Below, piece by piece: positions 23,188 through 32,522 of a DNA stretch of 64,000 nucleotides. The stretch's first letter is position 1, and every line of letters starts with the position of its first letter. The notes beneath the pieces are model-generated. The model ran no database searches. It had not been told where the DNA came from and was given only the letters and a program-made list of their open reading frames with translations. The stretch spans positions 124,001 to 188,000 of the forward strand of contig NZ_PVTS01000009.1 of NCBI RefSeq assembly GCF_003003035.1. Direction: 5' to 3'. This stretch comes from Marinilabilia salmonicolor (lineage in GTDB: Bacteria > Bacteroidota > Bacteroidia > Bacteroidales > Marinilabiliaceae). The translations under genes and the position numbers were made by a program.

Positions 23188-23222
23188 AAAATATTGCATT
23201 ACAAATAATCGGTTTTTTATTA

Positions 23223-24281
23223 TTAATCTTTTACTCTGCTGAATGTGAGGGTTTTTACCATCCAGTTGGGGAGTGGCTTTTGAGGGGCTCTTTTCTTCAG
23301 GTTGATGTAAAGCCCCAGTTTTTCGATGATGGGGAGCTTGTGGGTCTCTACGAATTCGATGGGGGTACCATCGGGGTCTGAGATGTATGAAAAATGACCT
23401 GCGGCACTTCCCATATCAAAACTGTCGGCACTATTAACGGTGAAAGGAAATCCCCTAGCCTCACACTCCATTTGTAACGCCTCCATTCCTTTGATATCAA
23501 AACAGAGGTGAATAAATCCCAGTTCTCCCCAGATGCGTTTTTCGAAAATTTTTCGGGGATTGCGCTCCAGTGACTGCACCAGCTCAATTTGGGTAGGTCC
23601 CAACAATTTGCTGAAAGGACCCGTACGGTGCTCTTTATGCTCCAGTAGTACACGTCTGTATTTCTCTTTTCCTCCGGGCAAGGGCTCAAAATCTTCAAAG
23701 ACCCCTGATTTGTCAGAAACTACATCATCGTATTGGAGAATTTCGGAATATACCTCCATGGCCTTGTCAATGTCGGATACCCCGATCACTGCCCCTGCCA
23801 CCCCACCGGTGAGAGATTTTTGTTTCATGAAGCATCGGTCGTCCTCCAGCACTTCGAAGATATTATTGTAAGGGTCTTTGAGGTAATAGTGTAACCTGTT
23901 TTCCGGATTGAGAACAGGCTCACCCAAGATGTCTATCCCCATTTTCTTGTGTTGGTCGTATGCCCTCAAAACGTTGCGGCATTTCATTTTGGTGATAAAG
24001 ATTCCTGTATCCCCAAGTTTAGCATCGAAAACCGGTGGTTTCGGTTCCATTTGCGTATGCTGCCATACTTCAAAGCCACCGCCCCCTTCCATATTCATGG
24101 CTAGTGCCGCATAGCGTTCACAATCTTTGTCATTGGTATAGTGGTGCATCAGCCTGGCTGTCGCCGTATCTTCAAAGACTTTAATGTCCATGCCAAAAGC
24201 ACGCCGATACCATTTCCAGCCTTCCCGCGCATCTTTTAAGCCTACGCCGATTTGTTGAATTCCAACGATATTCTTTTTCAT
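23223..24281 (-). CDS. Two-domain VOC (glyoxalase/dioxygenase-fold) protein
   Basis: A 352-residue protein made of two vicinal-oxygen-chelate halves. Half 1 starts VGIQQIGVGLKDAREGWKWYRRAFGMDI and has a duplicated edge strand YLKDPYNNIFEVLED; half 2 starts AGAVIGVSDIDKAMEVYSEILQYDD and ends with ISDPDGTPIEFVE. Candidate metal ligands are His294 or nearby (FIHLCFD) and the Glu in IEFVE. The architecture recalls 4-hydroxyphenylpyruvate-dioxygenase-like and extradiol dioxygenases, but the substrate is unknown. There is no signal peptide, so it acts in the cytoplasm. It is separated from the SDR gene upstream by a MITE-like repeat. Confidence 0.7.
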   Translation of the reverse strand: MKKNIVGIQQIGVGLKDAREGWKWYRRAFGMDIKVFEDTATARLMHHYTNDKDCERYAALAMNMEGGGGFEVWQHTQMEPKPPVFDAKLGDTGIFITKMKCRNVLRAYDQHKKMGIDILGEPVLNPENRLHYYLKDPYNNIFEVLEDDRCFMKQKSLTGGVAGAVIGVSDIDKAMEVYSEILQYDDVVSDKSGVFEDFEPLPGGKEKYRRVLLEHKEHRTGPFSKLLGPTQIELVQSLERNPRKIFEKRIWGELGFIHLCFDIKGMEALQMECEARGFPFTVNSADSFDMGSAAGHFSYISDPDGTPIEFVETHKLPIIEKLGLYINLKKRAPQKPLPNWMVKTLTFSRVKD

Positions 24282-24321
24282 CAGTATATGATTTTTTTAA
24301 GTTATTGGTTTGATGGAAGGA

Positions 24322-24446
24322 GTTGTCCAAAAATTACAAAGCACCAAAAAAGTGTCATGTTGAGCGTAATCGAAACATTTGTCTTTCAAACGAACAGATT
24401 CTTTGACAAGCTCAGAATGACATCAACATTGGACTTTTGGGACAGC
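24322..24446 (+). repeat. 125-bp MITE-like element, copy B
   Basis: Ends GTTGTCCAAAAA and ACTTTTGGGACAGC. It is close to copy A over its full length, sharing GTCATGTTGA, CGTA, TCGAAACAT and GACAAGCTCAGAATGACATC. It lies between the SDR and VOC genes, 21 bp after the SDR stop codon, and so may also act as the 3' end of the long lipid operon. Confidence 0.85.
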
Positions 24447-24467
24447 TTCTTCCATATTTTATTTTTT

Positions 24468-25262
24468 TTAATTTTTTACTTTGGTTACTAATCGATGATA
24501 TAAAGCCGGCAGCCACCTGTGGATATAAACCATGAGGATTTCCTTGTTTCCAATAAGGACTTCTTTGCGTTGTTTTTTTATCGCATTGATGATTTTTTTT
24601 GCACATTTTTCAGGGGACATACCTCCGGCCTGACCATTGTCCATTTTGTTGTGAGCAGAGCCATCCGCAGTAATCGCATTGAGCGAAATATTGGTTTTTA
24701 TCCGCCCCGGAGAAACGATGGTTACCTTGATGTTATCGTCTGTGAGTTCAGCCCTTAGGGATTCAAAAAAGCCCTGAATTGCATGTTTCGATGCCGAATA
24801 TGCTGTGCGCAAGGGAAAGCCGAATTTTCCGGTAATACTACTGACGGCAACGATATGTCCTGATCCCTGGCTGAGCATGAATGGTAAAACTGCTTTGGTG
24901 AGCTGTACCATTCCAAAGAAGTTGACTTCCATTATGCGGCGGTCAATATTAACAGGCGTTTCACGGGCAAGTGAGCGTTGGCTGATTCCTGCATTGTTGA
25001 TAAGAATATCTATATTACCCAGTTCGTTGGTAACTTGCTGAACAGCCAGCGGTATTTGTGCGAAATCGGAAAGGTCAAGGGGCTGAATCTTGCAAAAAGA
25101 AGTATATTCCATACAGGCTTTTCGGGTTTGCTTCAACGCATGGCTGTTTCGTGCCGATAGCACAAGCAGTGCCTCCTCTCGTGCCAGTGCAACAGCCAGA
25201 GCTTTTCCTATGCCGGAAGAGGCTCCTGTGATCCAGATTTTCTTGTTCTTTAAGGTTTTCAT
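24468..25262 (-). CDS. Classical short-chain dehydrogenase/reductase
   Basis: A 264-residue SDR with all hallmarks: nucleotide-binding TGASSGIGKA (12-21), NNAG (89-92), catalytic Ser141/142, Tyr155 and Lys159 in YSASKH. The residues after the second beta-strand (SARNSHALKQ) suggest NADP(H). The sequence resembles the DHRS7/acyl-dihydroxyacetone-phosphate-reductase-like group, mostly lipid or carbonyl reductases. It is the last gene of the nine-gene minus-strand operon, 25 bp after the DUF5686 gene, which supports a lipid substrate. The C-terminal region may lie along the membrane (MVYIHRWLPALYHRLV). The substrate is inferred only. Confidence 0.85.
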   Translation of the reverse strand: MKTLKNKKIWITGASSGIGKALAVALAREEALLVLSARNSHALKQTRKACMEYTSFCKIQPLDLSDFAQIPLAVQQVTNELGNIDILINNAGISQRSLARETPVNIDRRIMEVNFFGMVQLTKAVLPFMLSQGSGHIVAVSSITGKFGFPLRTAYSASKHAIQGFFESLRAELTDDNIKVTIVSPGRIKTNISLNAITADGSAHNKMDNGQAGGMSPEKCAKKIINAIKKQRKEVLIGNKEILMVYIHRWLPALYHRLVTKVKN

Positions 25263-25287
25263 TTTTCTTTTTTAGGTTTAAAAGGGG

Positions 25288-27744
25288 TTAAAAGCTCATT
25301 TCTGCTCTTATGCGAATGCCATCTTTGTCGGTAAAACCGCTATGGCGATAATGATTGCCAATCAGCCTGACGTACTCAACTCTGAGGAATTTAAATATGT
25401 TTGTAAGTCCCAATCCAAGTTCGGCGTATGGCACGGAGTCTTTTGAATAGTAGGCAGGAAGATCAAAAACTCCATTGTAATCGTCAGTAAGTGTGCCGTA
25501 ATGCCCTTTGAAGGAAACGATTTCCCGTAATTTTAATTTTTTGATAAGTGGTACCCTGTTGAGCAGGATTCCCCCACCATTGAAATGAAAATGGGTGTTG
25601 GTATAGAGGTTATGGGCAAAAGCGGCATGGTGGAGCAGATTAAACTGGTATTTTGCAAACCCCATTGACATGGAGCCTGCCGGCTGATCCAGCAGGTCAT
25701 AAGGGGCATCACCGTAAAGCCATCCGGCATTGAGCATATATTCCATAAAAACCTGTCCCATGTTTAAGCGGCCTTTGATGGAGCCATGTAAATGGGAATA
25801 CCATTCACCGTCTTTCATTTCTGCACCGGGCAACAGGGTTTGACCGATATCCCAGCTCAAATTGATGACCGGAATGGGGTCGAGATAATAGATTCGGTCG
25901 AAATAGAACTTATCGTAATGTTGTCCGGAAACGATCCTCAGGTTCATCAGGAGCCCATAGTTTTCATAAGTTTCAAATTGGGTGAAGTCGCTTGAGAAGA
26001 TGACTTGGGGTGTTTGAGAGCTATGAAGGTAATAGGGCGAAAATTCCAGTTGATAATTGTCATTTACATTGTACTCGAAGCGAAGATCCAGACTTTTTTC
26101 TTCCTTAAGGTACGGGTCTTTTTCAGTAGAGGTAAGAGCGGCAATAAGGTTTCCGTTTCCTTTAGGGTTTGGATTGTTTTTTACGAATCGATGAAATTTA
26201 TCGTGAGAGACCAGAGAATAATCGTCGGAATAGTTGAGCCGGAGAATAAATTTGTCAGATTCCCCTGGTTGCACAATCATATTGGCCCCGTATTTCAGTT
26301 CTTTATTTTTGGTTCCCATTCCCAGGAAACCACCGACTGAAAAGTGTTTTGATAATTGTTGGCTTGTACGAAGGGGGATGGTAAACCGGTGGCCTTCGAT
26401 GGCGTTGGTGCTGTAGATGGTGAACATGGGCCCGATGTCGATTTTTCCGGCGTTGAGGTAGCCTGTGAGTGCAAGTCCACCAAGGGCATCAACTCCTTTG
26501 ATCAGACTTTGTTCTTTGAGTTTTTCCACGCGGTAATAGTCGGCCTCTCTCGTTGAACTTTGCTCAAAATCAGGACTCTCAGCCCAGGTATTGTTATTCT
26601 GGGACTCTGGGTCATTTGTGAGTGCATATTGTGTTAGTTTATTGACAATCCAGTTGCCGGAGGAGATGTTATCCACTGTTTCTGAGCTGTAAAGTGAATC
26701 CGTCTCACTATTTAGTGTCAGTGACATATTGATGCGTACATCCTGTTCCCTGTAAAACCATTCTCCTTGCGGTGTTTTTTGAAATGAAACATGACCGCGA
26801 AACCCGTTTACAAAGTTGAGGTTGGCTTCTTTTGGAATATTTACTTCCATACTTGTGAGCGCAAAACTATTGTCCTCAATGGTGAAACTACCGGAGAAGA
26901 GCTGATCCAGTCTGTTTTTCGGTGCAAAGGAAAAATGGAAATATTTAGCGTTATTTATGGTTGAGCTGTCATTGAGATAGAGGTTGTATCTTGACAGTGC
27001 ATTTTCTGCCAGTGGCGAAAGAAAGGACCTGTTAAGGATATTGATGTATTCGTCATAGAAATCCAGGTTTATTACCACATTGCGAAGAATGTATGTTTCG
27101 ATGGCCTGATTTATTCTGGGGAAAATGCCGTCTTTTTTTTGATATACGGATTGAACGGAATCGCTGGTTATGAGCGCTCCATTTTCTGCAAGATATATTG
27201 GTGTGAAACGGATGTTATTTTCGTCGCCACTGATCGTAAGTTCTTTAAAGTTGTCAATAAGCCCGGGAACCCTCGACGCGGTATCCACAGCGATGTAAAC
27301 ATTGGTTGTTGAGAGTGTTTTGTAATTGTCTGTGTTTTGGATATTTTGCTTGTTGACTTCTTTGTTTTTCTGAATCTGTCGAAATAAGACAACAGCCCGT
27401 TCAACTTCCGGTTTTACCGTAACCTCATCGATGTTTTGGATGTTTTGTTGCAGGAAAATTGTTAGTTTATCCCCCTTGAATTCACTGAGCGCTTTTTGCT
27501 TCTGGAAATAACCGACCGATGAAAACAACAGTGTATCCTGCCTGGGATTGGACAAGGCAAAGGCACCGTTGATATCGGCGGTAGTACCCTGGAGGGTTCC
27601 TTTTACCGAGATATTTGCAAAAGGTACCGGCTCCCGGGTCTCCTTGTCCAACACAACACCCGTCAGTTGTTGAGCATTCAGCAGGCCGCCAAACAACCAG
27701 AGTAGCGCAGTAATCCAACCTGTTTTATAGTTTATTTTAATCAT
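25288..27744 (-). CDS. DUF5686 outer-membrane protein with carboxypeptidase-regulatory-like domain
   Basis: An 818-residue exported protein (signal peptide ending LLNAQ). An N-terminal carboxypeptidase-regulatory-like domain (LTGVVLDKETREPVPFANISVKG..., about 24-100) is followed by a long region rich in alternating aromatic strands that ends RIRAEMSF with a terminal Phe, as in outer-membrane barrels. This is the DUF5686 architecture of Bacteroidota; its function is unknown. Its start codon overlaps the stop of the CDP-alcohol phosphotransferase gene (TAATG), so the two are translationally coupled. It may be the outer-membrane end of the lipid-export route. Confidence 0.85.
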   Translation of the reverse strand: MIKINYKTGWITALLWLFGGLLNAQQLTGVVLDKETREPVPFANISVKGTLQGTTADINGAFALSNPRQDTLLFSSVGYFQKQKALSEFKGDKLTIFLQQNIQNIDEVTVKPEVERAVVLFRQIQKNKEVNKQNIQNTDNYKTLSTTNVYIAVDTASRVPGLIDNFKELTISGDENNIRFTPIYLAENGALITSDSVQSVYQKKDGIFPRINQAIETYILRNVVINLDFYDEYINILNRSFLSPLAENALSRYNLYLNDSSTINNAKYFHFSFAPKNRLDQLFSGSFTIEDNSFALTSMEVNIPKEANLNFVNGFRGHVSFQKTPQGEWFYREQDVRINMSLTLNSETDSLYSSETVDNISSGNWIVNKLTQYALTNDPESQNNNTWAESPDFEQSSTREADYYRVEKLKEQSLIKGVDALGGLALTGYLNAGKIDIGPMFTIYSTNAIEGHRFTIPLRTSQQLSKHFSVGGFLGMGTKNKELKYGANMIVQPGESDKFILRLNYSDDYSLVSHDKFHRFVKNNPNPKGNGNLIAALTSTEKDPYLKEEKSLDLRFEYNVNDNYQLEFSPYYLHSSQTPQVIFSSDFTQFETYENYGLLMNLRIVSGQHYDKFYFDRIYYLDPIPVINLSWDIGQTLLPGAEMKDGEWYSHLHGSIKGRLNMGQVFMEYMLNAGWLYGDAPYDLLDQPAGSMSMGFAKYQFNLLHHAAFAHNLYTNTHFHFNGGGILLNRVPLIKKLKLREIVSFKGHYGTLTDDYNGVFDLPAYYSKDSVPYAELGLGLTNIFKFLRVEYVRLIGNHYRHSGFTDKDGIRIRAEMSF

Positions 27745-28337
27745 TAATTATTCCGCTCTTTTTTCAATAACCAGTAAAGACCTTTTACGCCTATTTTGAT
27801 GTCGTCCAGCTTAAAGAGGACAAATATTTTTTCGATGTAAGCAAGTGTTCCCCAACCGATGGCCAGATAATAGAACCAGGGCCAGAAGCCGAAAACAAAC
27901 AGAACGAAAAAGAATATTCCCTGAAGATAACCTGCAGAAACAGCAGAATAGAGGTGAAGACCCGGAATTTTGCCGAATCGTAAAAAAGAGACGATGTAAC
28001 TGAGAATAAAAACTCCCAGAAACAGGAATAGTATCCAGCCGTGAGGTTCAATAACGTCCCACTTGAAAATGAAAAGTCCAGTCAGTGCCATTGCATAGGT
28101 GACAATATCTGCAAGGTTGTCGAGGGCTGCTCCAAAGTTGGTTTGCAGTTTAAAGAACCGGGCAATATTTCCGTCAAGAATGTCGCTTACCAGGCTAATG
28201 CAAAGCAGAACAACAAATGTTTCTTCTTTGCCGGTGATTGCCATGTAAAGGATTACCGGGAATACCAGTAATCTGTAAAGACTGAGCAGGTTGGGAACGT
28301 TTAGAACTTTTTCTCCTTTGATGGTGAGTTGCTTCAT
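27744..28337 (-). CDS. CDP-alcohol phosphatidyltransferase family protein
   Basis: A 197-residue membrane enzyme. It shows the complete CDP-alcohol signature D-x2-DG-x2-AR-x8-G-x3-D-x3-D: Asp52, Asp55, Gly56, Ala59, Arg60, Gly69, Asp73, Asp77. About five or six hydrophobic segments surround it. Family members join a CDP-linked lipid (or CDP-alcohol) to an alcohol acceptor such as glycerol phosphate, serine or inositol phosphate. The acceptor here is unknown. It sits in the lipid operon four genes after cdsA, which would supply the CDP-diacylglycerol. Confidence 0.9.
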   Translation of the reverse strand: MKQLTIKGEKVLNVPNLLSLYRLLVFPVILYMAITGKEETFVVLLCISLVSDILDGNIARFFKLQTNFGAALDNLADIVTYAMALTGLFIFKWDVIEPHGWILFLFLGVFILSYIVSFLRFGKIPGLHLYSAVSAGYLQGIFFFVLFVFGFWPWFYYLAIGWGTLAYIEKIFVLFKLDDIKIGVKGLYWLLKKERNN

Positions 28338-28388
28338 TGTTTCGTTGTTTTTTCGTTTGATACTGAATTGATGCTTTAATTTTCCGAA

Positions 28389-29507
28389 CTATTCGTTTTC
28401 AATGGGAACTTCTTTTTGGGTGGGAATTTTCTTAAAGCTATTCTTGATGAAATAGTTTAGCATCCGGAAAACAGTTTGTTCATCCATGCAGTCGTCAACA
28501 GGAGTTATTACTGCATCACGTTTTGAGGTATCAAACTGAATATTGATGTTGGTATAGTTGCCGGTAAAGGACATGCCAACTGCCATTAATCTTTCCAGAG
28601 CATTCATTTGTGAATGTTCGAGTTCCGGATCAGGCACAATATCCATAGGCATCAGTTTTTTCAGACTATTGATGATGTAGCTGTTTTTGACCGGTTTGTT
28701 TGCCACAAAATTCATTATCGTGGGAACGCTTATGGCATTAACTGTTTGATGCAGGTAATCGACAGCCACATTTATGGGAATCAGGTTTTGTGTACCATCG
28801 GGGGAAATTTTTGCCCTCACCTTATTTTCAGGGTGCCGTTTAGCCAGCTTACAGACTCTTTTGGAAAAATCAAAAATGCCGTAATCTGTTTTTGTAATGC
28901 CTGTACGATTATCTCCTGTTACCTGAGATAAACGAATGACATGCCCGCGGAGTCCATTGTGGTCAATATTACGTTTGACTACATTTTCGGCCAGCCTTTT
29001 CGACCATTCGTAGTAATTGCGAAAGGATGAAATGTCCTGATCGGGATAGAATTTTTCTTCGAATATCTCTTCTGTGTTTCCGCACGAATAGGCAGTTCCA
29101 ACAAAGAAAAAGCGGGAATCAGCCGATGAGAAGGCGGAAAAAAGGTTGACCGAGTTCTCTACCCCTCTGACATTGACAGCAAGCAATTCGTCTTTGGACT
29201 TGCGGTCATATTTGAGACTTGCTGCAAAATGAAAATAGTCCACATCAGTTTTGAATAATTCCTGCAGACGGGTTTCAGAAAGACCAAAGTTCTTATCAAG
29301 CAGAGAATAATCCACAATCATCAGGTTGTCGAGGGAGGGGGTGTTTCCGTCATTGATGACATTTAAAGCCTGAATTACCCTGTCCTCTGCTGAAGATTTA
29401 GTGTTCCCTCTTACCAAAGCCAAGACCTGGTAATGATGTTTTAAGAGTTCATTTATGAAGTTGGAGGCCACATATCCATTGGCTCCGTTAACAATTACTC
29501 GCTTCAT
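28389..29507 (-). CDS. Extended SDR, NAD-dependent epimerase / acyl-reductase-like (NAD_binding_4)
   Basis: A 372-residue Rossmann protein. The cofactor motif is VNGANGYVASNF (near the N-terminus), the serine/threonine region is FFVGTAYSCG, and the catalytic pair is YYEWSK. The segment FAASLKYDRKSKDELLAVNVRGVENSVNL and overall shape are closer to the NAD_binding_4 branch (thioester reductases, fatty acyl-CoA reductases) than to sugar epimerases. It sits 16 bp after the lipid-kinase-like gene. In this operon it may reduce an acyl chain to an aldehyde or alcohol. That is inference; a sugar epimerase remains possible. Confidence 0.7.
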   Translation of the reverse strand: MKRVIVNGANGYVASNFINELLKHHYQVLALVRGNTKSSAEDRVIQALNVINDGNTPSLDNLMIVDYSLLDKNFGLSETRLQELFKTDVDYFHFAASLKYDRKSKDELLAVNVRGVENSVNLFSAFSSADSRFFFVGTAYSCGNTEEIFEEKFYPDQDISSFRNYYEWSKRLAENVVKRNIDHNGLRGHVIRLSQVTGDNRTGITKTDYGIFDFSKRVCKLAKRHPENKVRAKISPDGTQNLIPINVAVDYLHQTVNAISVPTIMNFVANKPVKNSYIINSLKKLMPMDIVPDPELEHSQMNALERLMAVGMSFTGNYTNINIQFDTSKRDAVITPVDDCMDEQTVFRMLNYFIKNSFKKIPTQKEVPIENE

Positions 29508-29523
29508 GTTGTAAGGTTATCTG

Positions 29524-30198
29524 TTATAAAAATGATACTAATACTAATATTACTGCCATGGGAATGGATAAGTTGTCCGACCCTCGCCAACTAATCAATT
29601 CTCCCAGTGTTCCAGCCGTTGCGACCAATAATCCGAGCCAGTATGTCTTAAAGTCAAAAATATCGCGGTGAAGCCATAGTGCAAGCATGGCTATAATCAG
29701 ACTGGTGATAAAAAAAGCTGTGGTGCCCAGCCAGGTTTTATTGAATTTGCGTTTGCCCAGTTTTATCCTTCCGTTGTATTTTTTAATGTTGATGCCCAGA
29801 ATCGCAGCCATAGGGTCGCATATTGCTAAAATGAGCATGGGCAGGATAAATAATAGTTTATTTTCCAGCAGACATGAGATGAGGAAGGTGAGATATATGG
29901 ATAGTGGTAAAAGGTAACTCCCCATGGATTTACGGCGGATGTCGTGAATGGACTTAAGTTTCCTGCTGTATTGTGTGATGGCCAGAACCAGAAAAAAGAG
30001 AAACGCAAGAATGAGTACATACCAGTGCGACGGGAATATGTATGGAAATGGTACGGTAGCCAGTGTGGCTGAGAAGTGCGCAAACTTCCGGGTGATCTCT
30101 CCTCTGATTTTTAGTCGTCGGTAGTTTATTTCATTGAAAGCCAGCAAAACAGCTATTCCGATCAAATAAATAAATGAAATTGCGATTATATTATCCAT
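29524..30198 (-). CDS. Dolichol/phytol-kinase-like membrane protein
   Basis: A 224-residue protein with about six to seven transmembrane helices. Motifs of the SEC59/VTE5 polyprenol kinase family are seen: RKFAHF early, LAICDPMAAILGI, KFNKTWLGTTAFF, and GELISWRGSDNLSIPMAV at the end (the family's E-x-S-x-x-G-x-DN-x-x-IP). These enzymes phosphorylate an isoprenoid or fatty alcohol with CTP. It lies between cdsA and the acyl-reductase-like gene with gaps of about 15 bp. A lipid alcohol made by the reductase could be its substrate; this is inference. Confidence 0.8.
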   Translation of the reverse strand: MDNIIAISFIYLIGIAVLLAFNEINYRRLKIRGEITRKFAHFSATLATVPFPYIFPSHWYVLILAFLFFLVLAITQYSRKLKSIHDIRRKSMGSYLLPLSIYLTFLISCLLENKLLFILPMLILAICDPMAAILGINIKKYNGRIKLGKRKFNKTWLGTTAFFITSLIIAMLALWLHRDIFDFKTYWLGLLVATAGTLGELISWRGSDNLSIPMAVILVLVSFL

Positions 30199-30213
30199 GT
30201 GAAATTTAATTTT

Positions 30214-30942
30214 TCAAATGTTTAAGAACCATGCAGAAAGGGCCACCCAGGCACCTCCTGCTAAGAGGCTGTCAAATCTGTCAAGCAATCCACCGTGTCC
30301 GGGAATAAGATTGCTGAAGTCTTTGGCTTGAAATATCCTTTTGTACCATGATGCTGCCAAATCTCCCGCAAAAGCAAAAACGATGATGCCGGTGGCAATA
30401 ATCAGTAATTCTGTTAGAGTGCCTGAAAAAAGTTTGTGCAGGAGGATGGCACTGAAAAGTGCCACCAGAGTTCCACCGATAAAACCTCCCCAGGTTTTAT
30501 GTGGGCTGATTTTTGGCACTATTTTTTGACGACCCCAAAGTTGCCCGGTGATCTGGCTGAAACTATCGAAAATGGAGAGGGTGAGGAAAGAGAACAGAAT
30601 CAAATTTTTATTAAGGAGGCTAAATGTAAAAAGGCCGTAAGATAAGGCAGTGAAAATAAGTAACGAGATGAGAAAGATGCCTTTATTTTTGTAGCCTGTT
30701 GACTGATGAAGGAAAAAGAGTTCCATCATACCCCCGCCAATGATGACAAAGCTGATGTATTTGAAAAAAACAGGATTGATTACAATGGAGAAAAAGAGCA
30801 GGTTGATAATGATGAAATAGACCCCAAACTTGGTGTAACTTTTGCGTGCAACCTGTATCGGTTTATGCCTGTTGATGAGATAGAATCCTATACCTCCTGC
30901 CAAAAAATAACTTAAAATGATGATGTATATCAGTTTTATCAT
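30214..30942 (-). CDS. cdsA: Phosphatidate cytidylyltransferase
   Basis: A 242-residue polytopic membrane protein. The diagnostic signature is nearly perfect: SWYKRIFQAKD...LIPGHGGLLDRFDSL, with the upstream KISPHKTWGGFIGG. It makes CDP-diacylglycerol from phosphatidate and CTP in the inner membrane. The start codon overlaps the stop of the TauE/SafE gene by 4 bp (ATGA), so the two are coupled. Somewhat shorter than the housekeeping CdsA of the phylum (about 270 residues) and sited in a special operon, so it may be a second, dedicated copy; whether another cdsA exists cannot be seen here. Confidence 0.92.
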   Translation of the reverse strand: MIKLIYIIILSYFLAGGIGFYLINRHKPIQVARKSYTKFGVYFIIINLLFFSIVINPVFFKYISFVIIGGGMMELFFLHQSTGYKNKGIFLISLLIFTALSYGLFTFSLLNKNLILFSFLTLSIFDSFSQITGQLWGRQKIVPKISPHKTWGGFIGGTLVALFSAILLHKLFSGTLTELLIIATGIIVFAFAGDLAASWYKRIFQAKDFSNLIPGHGGLLDRFDSLLAGGAWVALSAWFLNI

Positions 30943-31733
30943 GCGATTATCATTAAAATGCCAATGAGTACCATTACAGTGGCATAGACATACTTTATTG
31001 AACTTTCAGAATTCTCGGTTTTTATGTTGGATAAAATAACGGGCCCCAGCAAAGCTCCTGGTATGGAACCTGCTGTGAGGAGTGTCACCAGGGTCAGGTC
31101 TATTTGGCCCATTAAAAAATGTGCGCCTACAGCAAAAGAGGTGTTGACAACCAGTACAAAAAGGGAGGTTCCTATAACCATTTTTACCGGGAGTCTGGCC
31201 GCGAATAAACCCGCCAGAACCGGTGCCGTTCCACTGGTTCCGAAGGTTCCCGTAATTATACCAGCCAGGAAACCGTAGGCTGGTTTTTTTAAATAGTTAG
31301 TTGGTTTTCTTCTTTTGTTAAAGGTTTTGTTTGTTTTATCAGACCGGCGCTGTTTTACATTCATAAGCATTAAGCCACCTATACCAACTGCGTAAATCCC
31401 AAAAATCGTTTTGAGCAATTGGGGGATGATGTAGTTTGCGATGGCAGCACCGGCAAAAGCACCCAAAATACCGGAGATGGCGAATACCGAGCCAGTTCGG
31501 ATATCCATGTTACCTTTTCTGTAATGCATTGCAGCCCCAACGATACATATTGGTAACGTAGCTACCAGCGAGGTGATGACAGCTGTCTGAGCCGGAGCCC
31601 CAATGACCAGGGTGAGTATTGGCAGAAAGAAAAAACCGCCACCGCCGCCCAGAATCGTACCAAACAGGCCAACTATTAATCCTGCGAGGGGGAGTAAATA
31701 GTAGATTGGTTCTATGGTTGAGAAGAATGTCAT
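30939..31733 (-). CDS. TauE/SafE family membrane transporter
   Basis: A 264-residue protein with about eight transmembrane helices in two repeats. The signature GLFGTILGGGGGFFFLPILTL opens the first repeat and GIITGTFGTSGTAPVLAG the second. The family exports small anions such as sulfite or sulfoacetate. The start at 31733 (MTFFSTIEP) is preferred: it lies 2 bp after the stop of the LolA-like gene, whereas a farther ATG at 31763 would overlap that gene. Its place inside a lipid operon is unusual and its role there is unknown. Confidence 0.85.
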   Translation of the reverse strand: MTFFSTIEPIYYLLPLAGLIVGLFGTILGGGGGFFFLPILTLVIGAPAQTAVITSLVATLPICIVGAAMHYRKGNMDIRTGSVFAISGILGAFAGAAIANYIIPQLLKTIFGIYAVGIGGLMLMNVKQRRSDKTNKTFNKRRKPTNYLKKPAYGFLAGIITGTFGTSGTAPVLAGLFAARLPVKMVIGTSLFVLVVNTSFAVGAHFLMGQIDLTLVTLLTAGSIPGALLGPVILSNIKTENSESSIKYVYATVMVLIGILMIIA

Positions 31734-31734
31734 T

Positions 31735-32505
31735 TTATGGCTGCAGGTTTTTGTCCAAATCAAAATCGGAATCTCTGATTTGAGTTAGCTGACTTAGTTT
31801 TGTGATAGTTAACTCAGAGGTTTTGCCACTGGTAGGATTGTAAACGTGTACCTTGTATGGAAAATGATTTTCTGAAGTATAAAATTCGGGATGTCTGTAA
31901 TCTGTGAATTCAGTATCGGAGGTGAGGTTGCCTTTGTTATCAAAAGAATTGATGCGGTACAACAGTTCAGCCTGCACATCAAGATAAGCCACCAGGTATT
32001 CGGCATTTCCGGGAAGCTGAAGTTTTATTTTTTGAACTTCCCTGCCATTAAAATTATCTTTTTCTTCTTCTGAGATGAGATAATCGTCAAAAGCCGCGCT
32101 GCTGAAATGGTTCATCGGAATTTCGGTGCCGGGAATTTTTAATTTGCGATTATTGGCTCTGAATTTCCTGATTTTTCCTGTTGAAGGCAAAAATATTTCA
32201 ATGGTACTCTTTCGGCTTTTGTCGATGAAGTGAGTCGTTAAAATTTGAGTTCCTTTTAAATCTTCCGGTGCAGTAATTTCTATCATTACCTTTCTTGCTT
32301 TCTCAAAGCGCCCAAAAGAGACGTTTAATTTGCGTAAGATGCTGCTGCCTCCTGCATCGGTAGTTTCCAGTGTTATCTGTGCCTGTGCGTCCTTAAGCGC
32401 AAGTTTTTTCACTGCATTTTCGAAAGCAGTTTTAGTCTGTTTTTCAGCTCCGTTTGCTGGATTAATTATTCCCAACAGGTATATGAATAGTAGGGCTATT
32501 TGCAT
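31735..32505 (-). CDS. LolA-like outer-membrane lipoprotein-sorting protein
   Basis: A 256-residue periplasmic protein with a signal peptide (cleavage near ANGA). The body is the beta-rich LolA_like fold with VMIEITAPEDLKGTQILT and STGKIRKFRANNRKLKIPGTEIPMNHFSSAAFDDYL. Genes of this family usually neighbour MMPL exporters and are thought to carry the exported lipid through the periplasm. That is the case here: the MMPL gene ends 17 bp before its start. It is not the housekeeping LolA, which is smaller. Confidence 0.88.
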   Translation of the reverse strand: MQIALLFIYLLGIINPANGAEKQTKTAFENAVKKLALKDAQAQITLETTDAGGSSILRKLNVSFGRFEKARKVMIEITAPEDLKGTQILTTHFIDKSRKSTIEIFLPSTGKIRKFRANNRKLKIPGTEIPMNHFSSAAFDDYLISEEEKDNFNGREVQKIKLQLPGNAEYLVAYLDVQAELLYRINSFDNKGNLTSDTEFTDYRHPEFYTSENHFPYKVHVYNPTSGKTSELTITKLSQLTQIRDSDFDLDKNLQP

Positions 32506-32522
32506 AGTTTGTTTATTAGCAA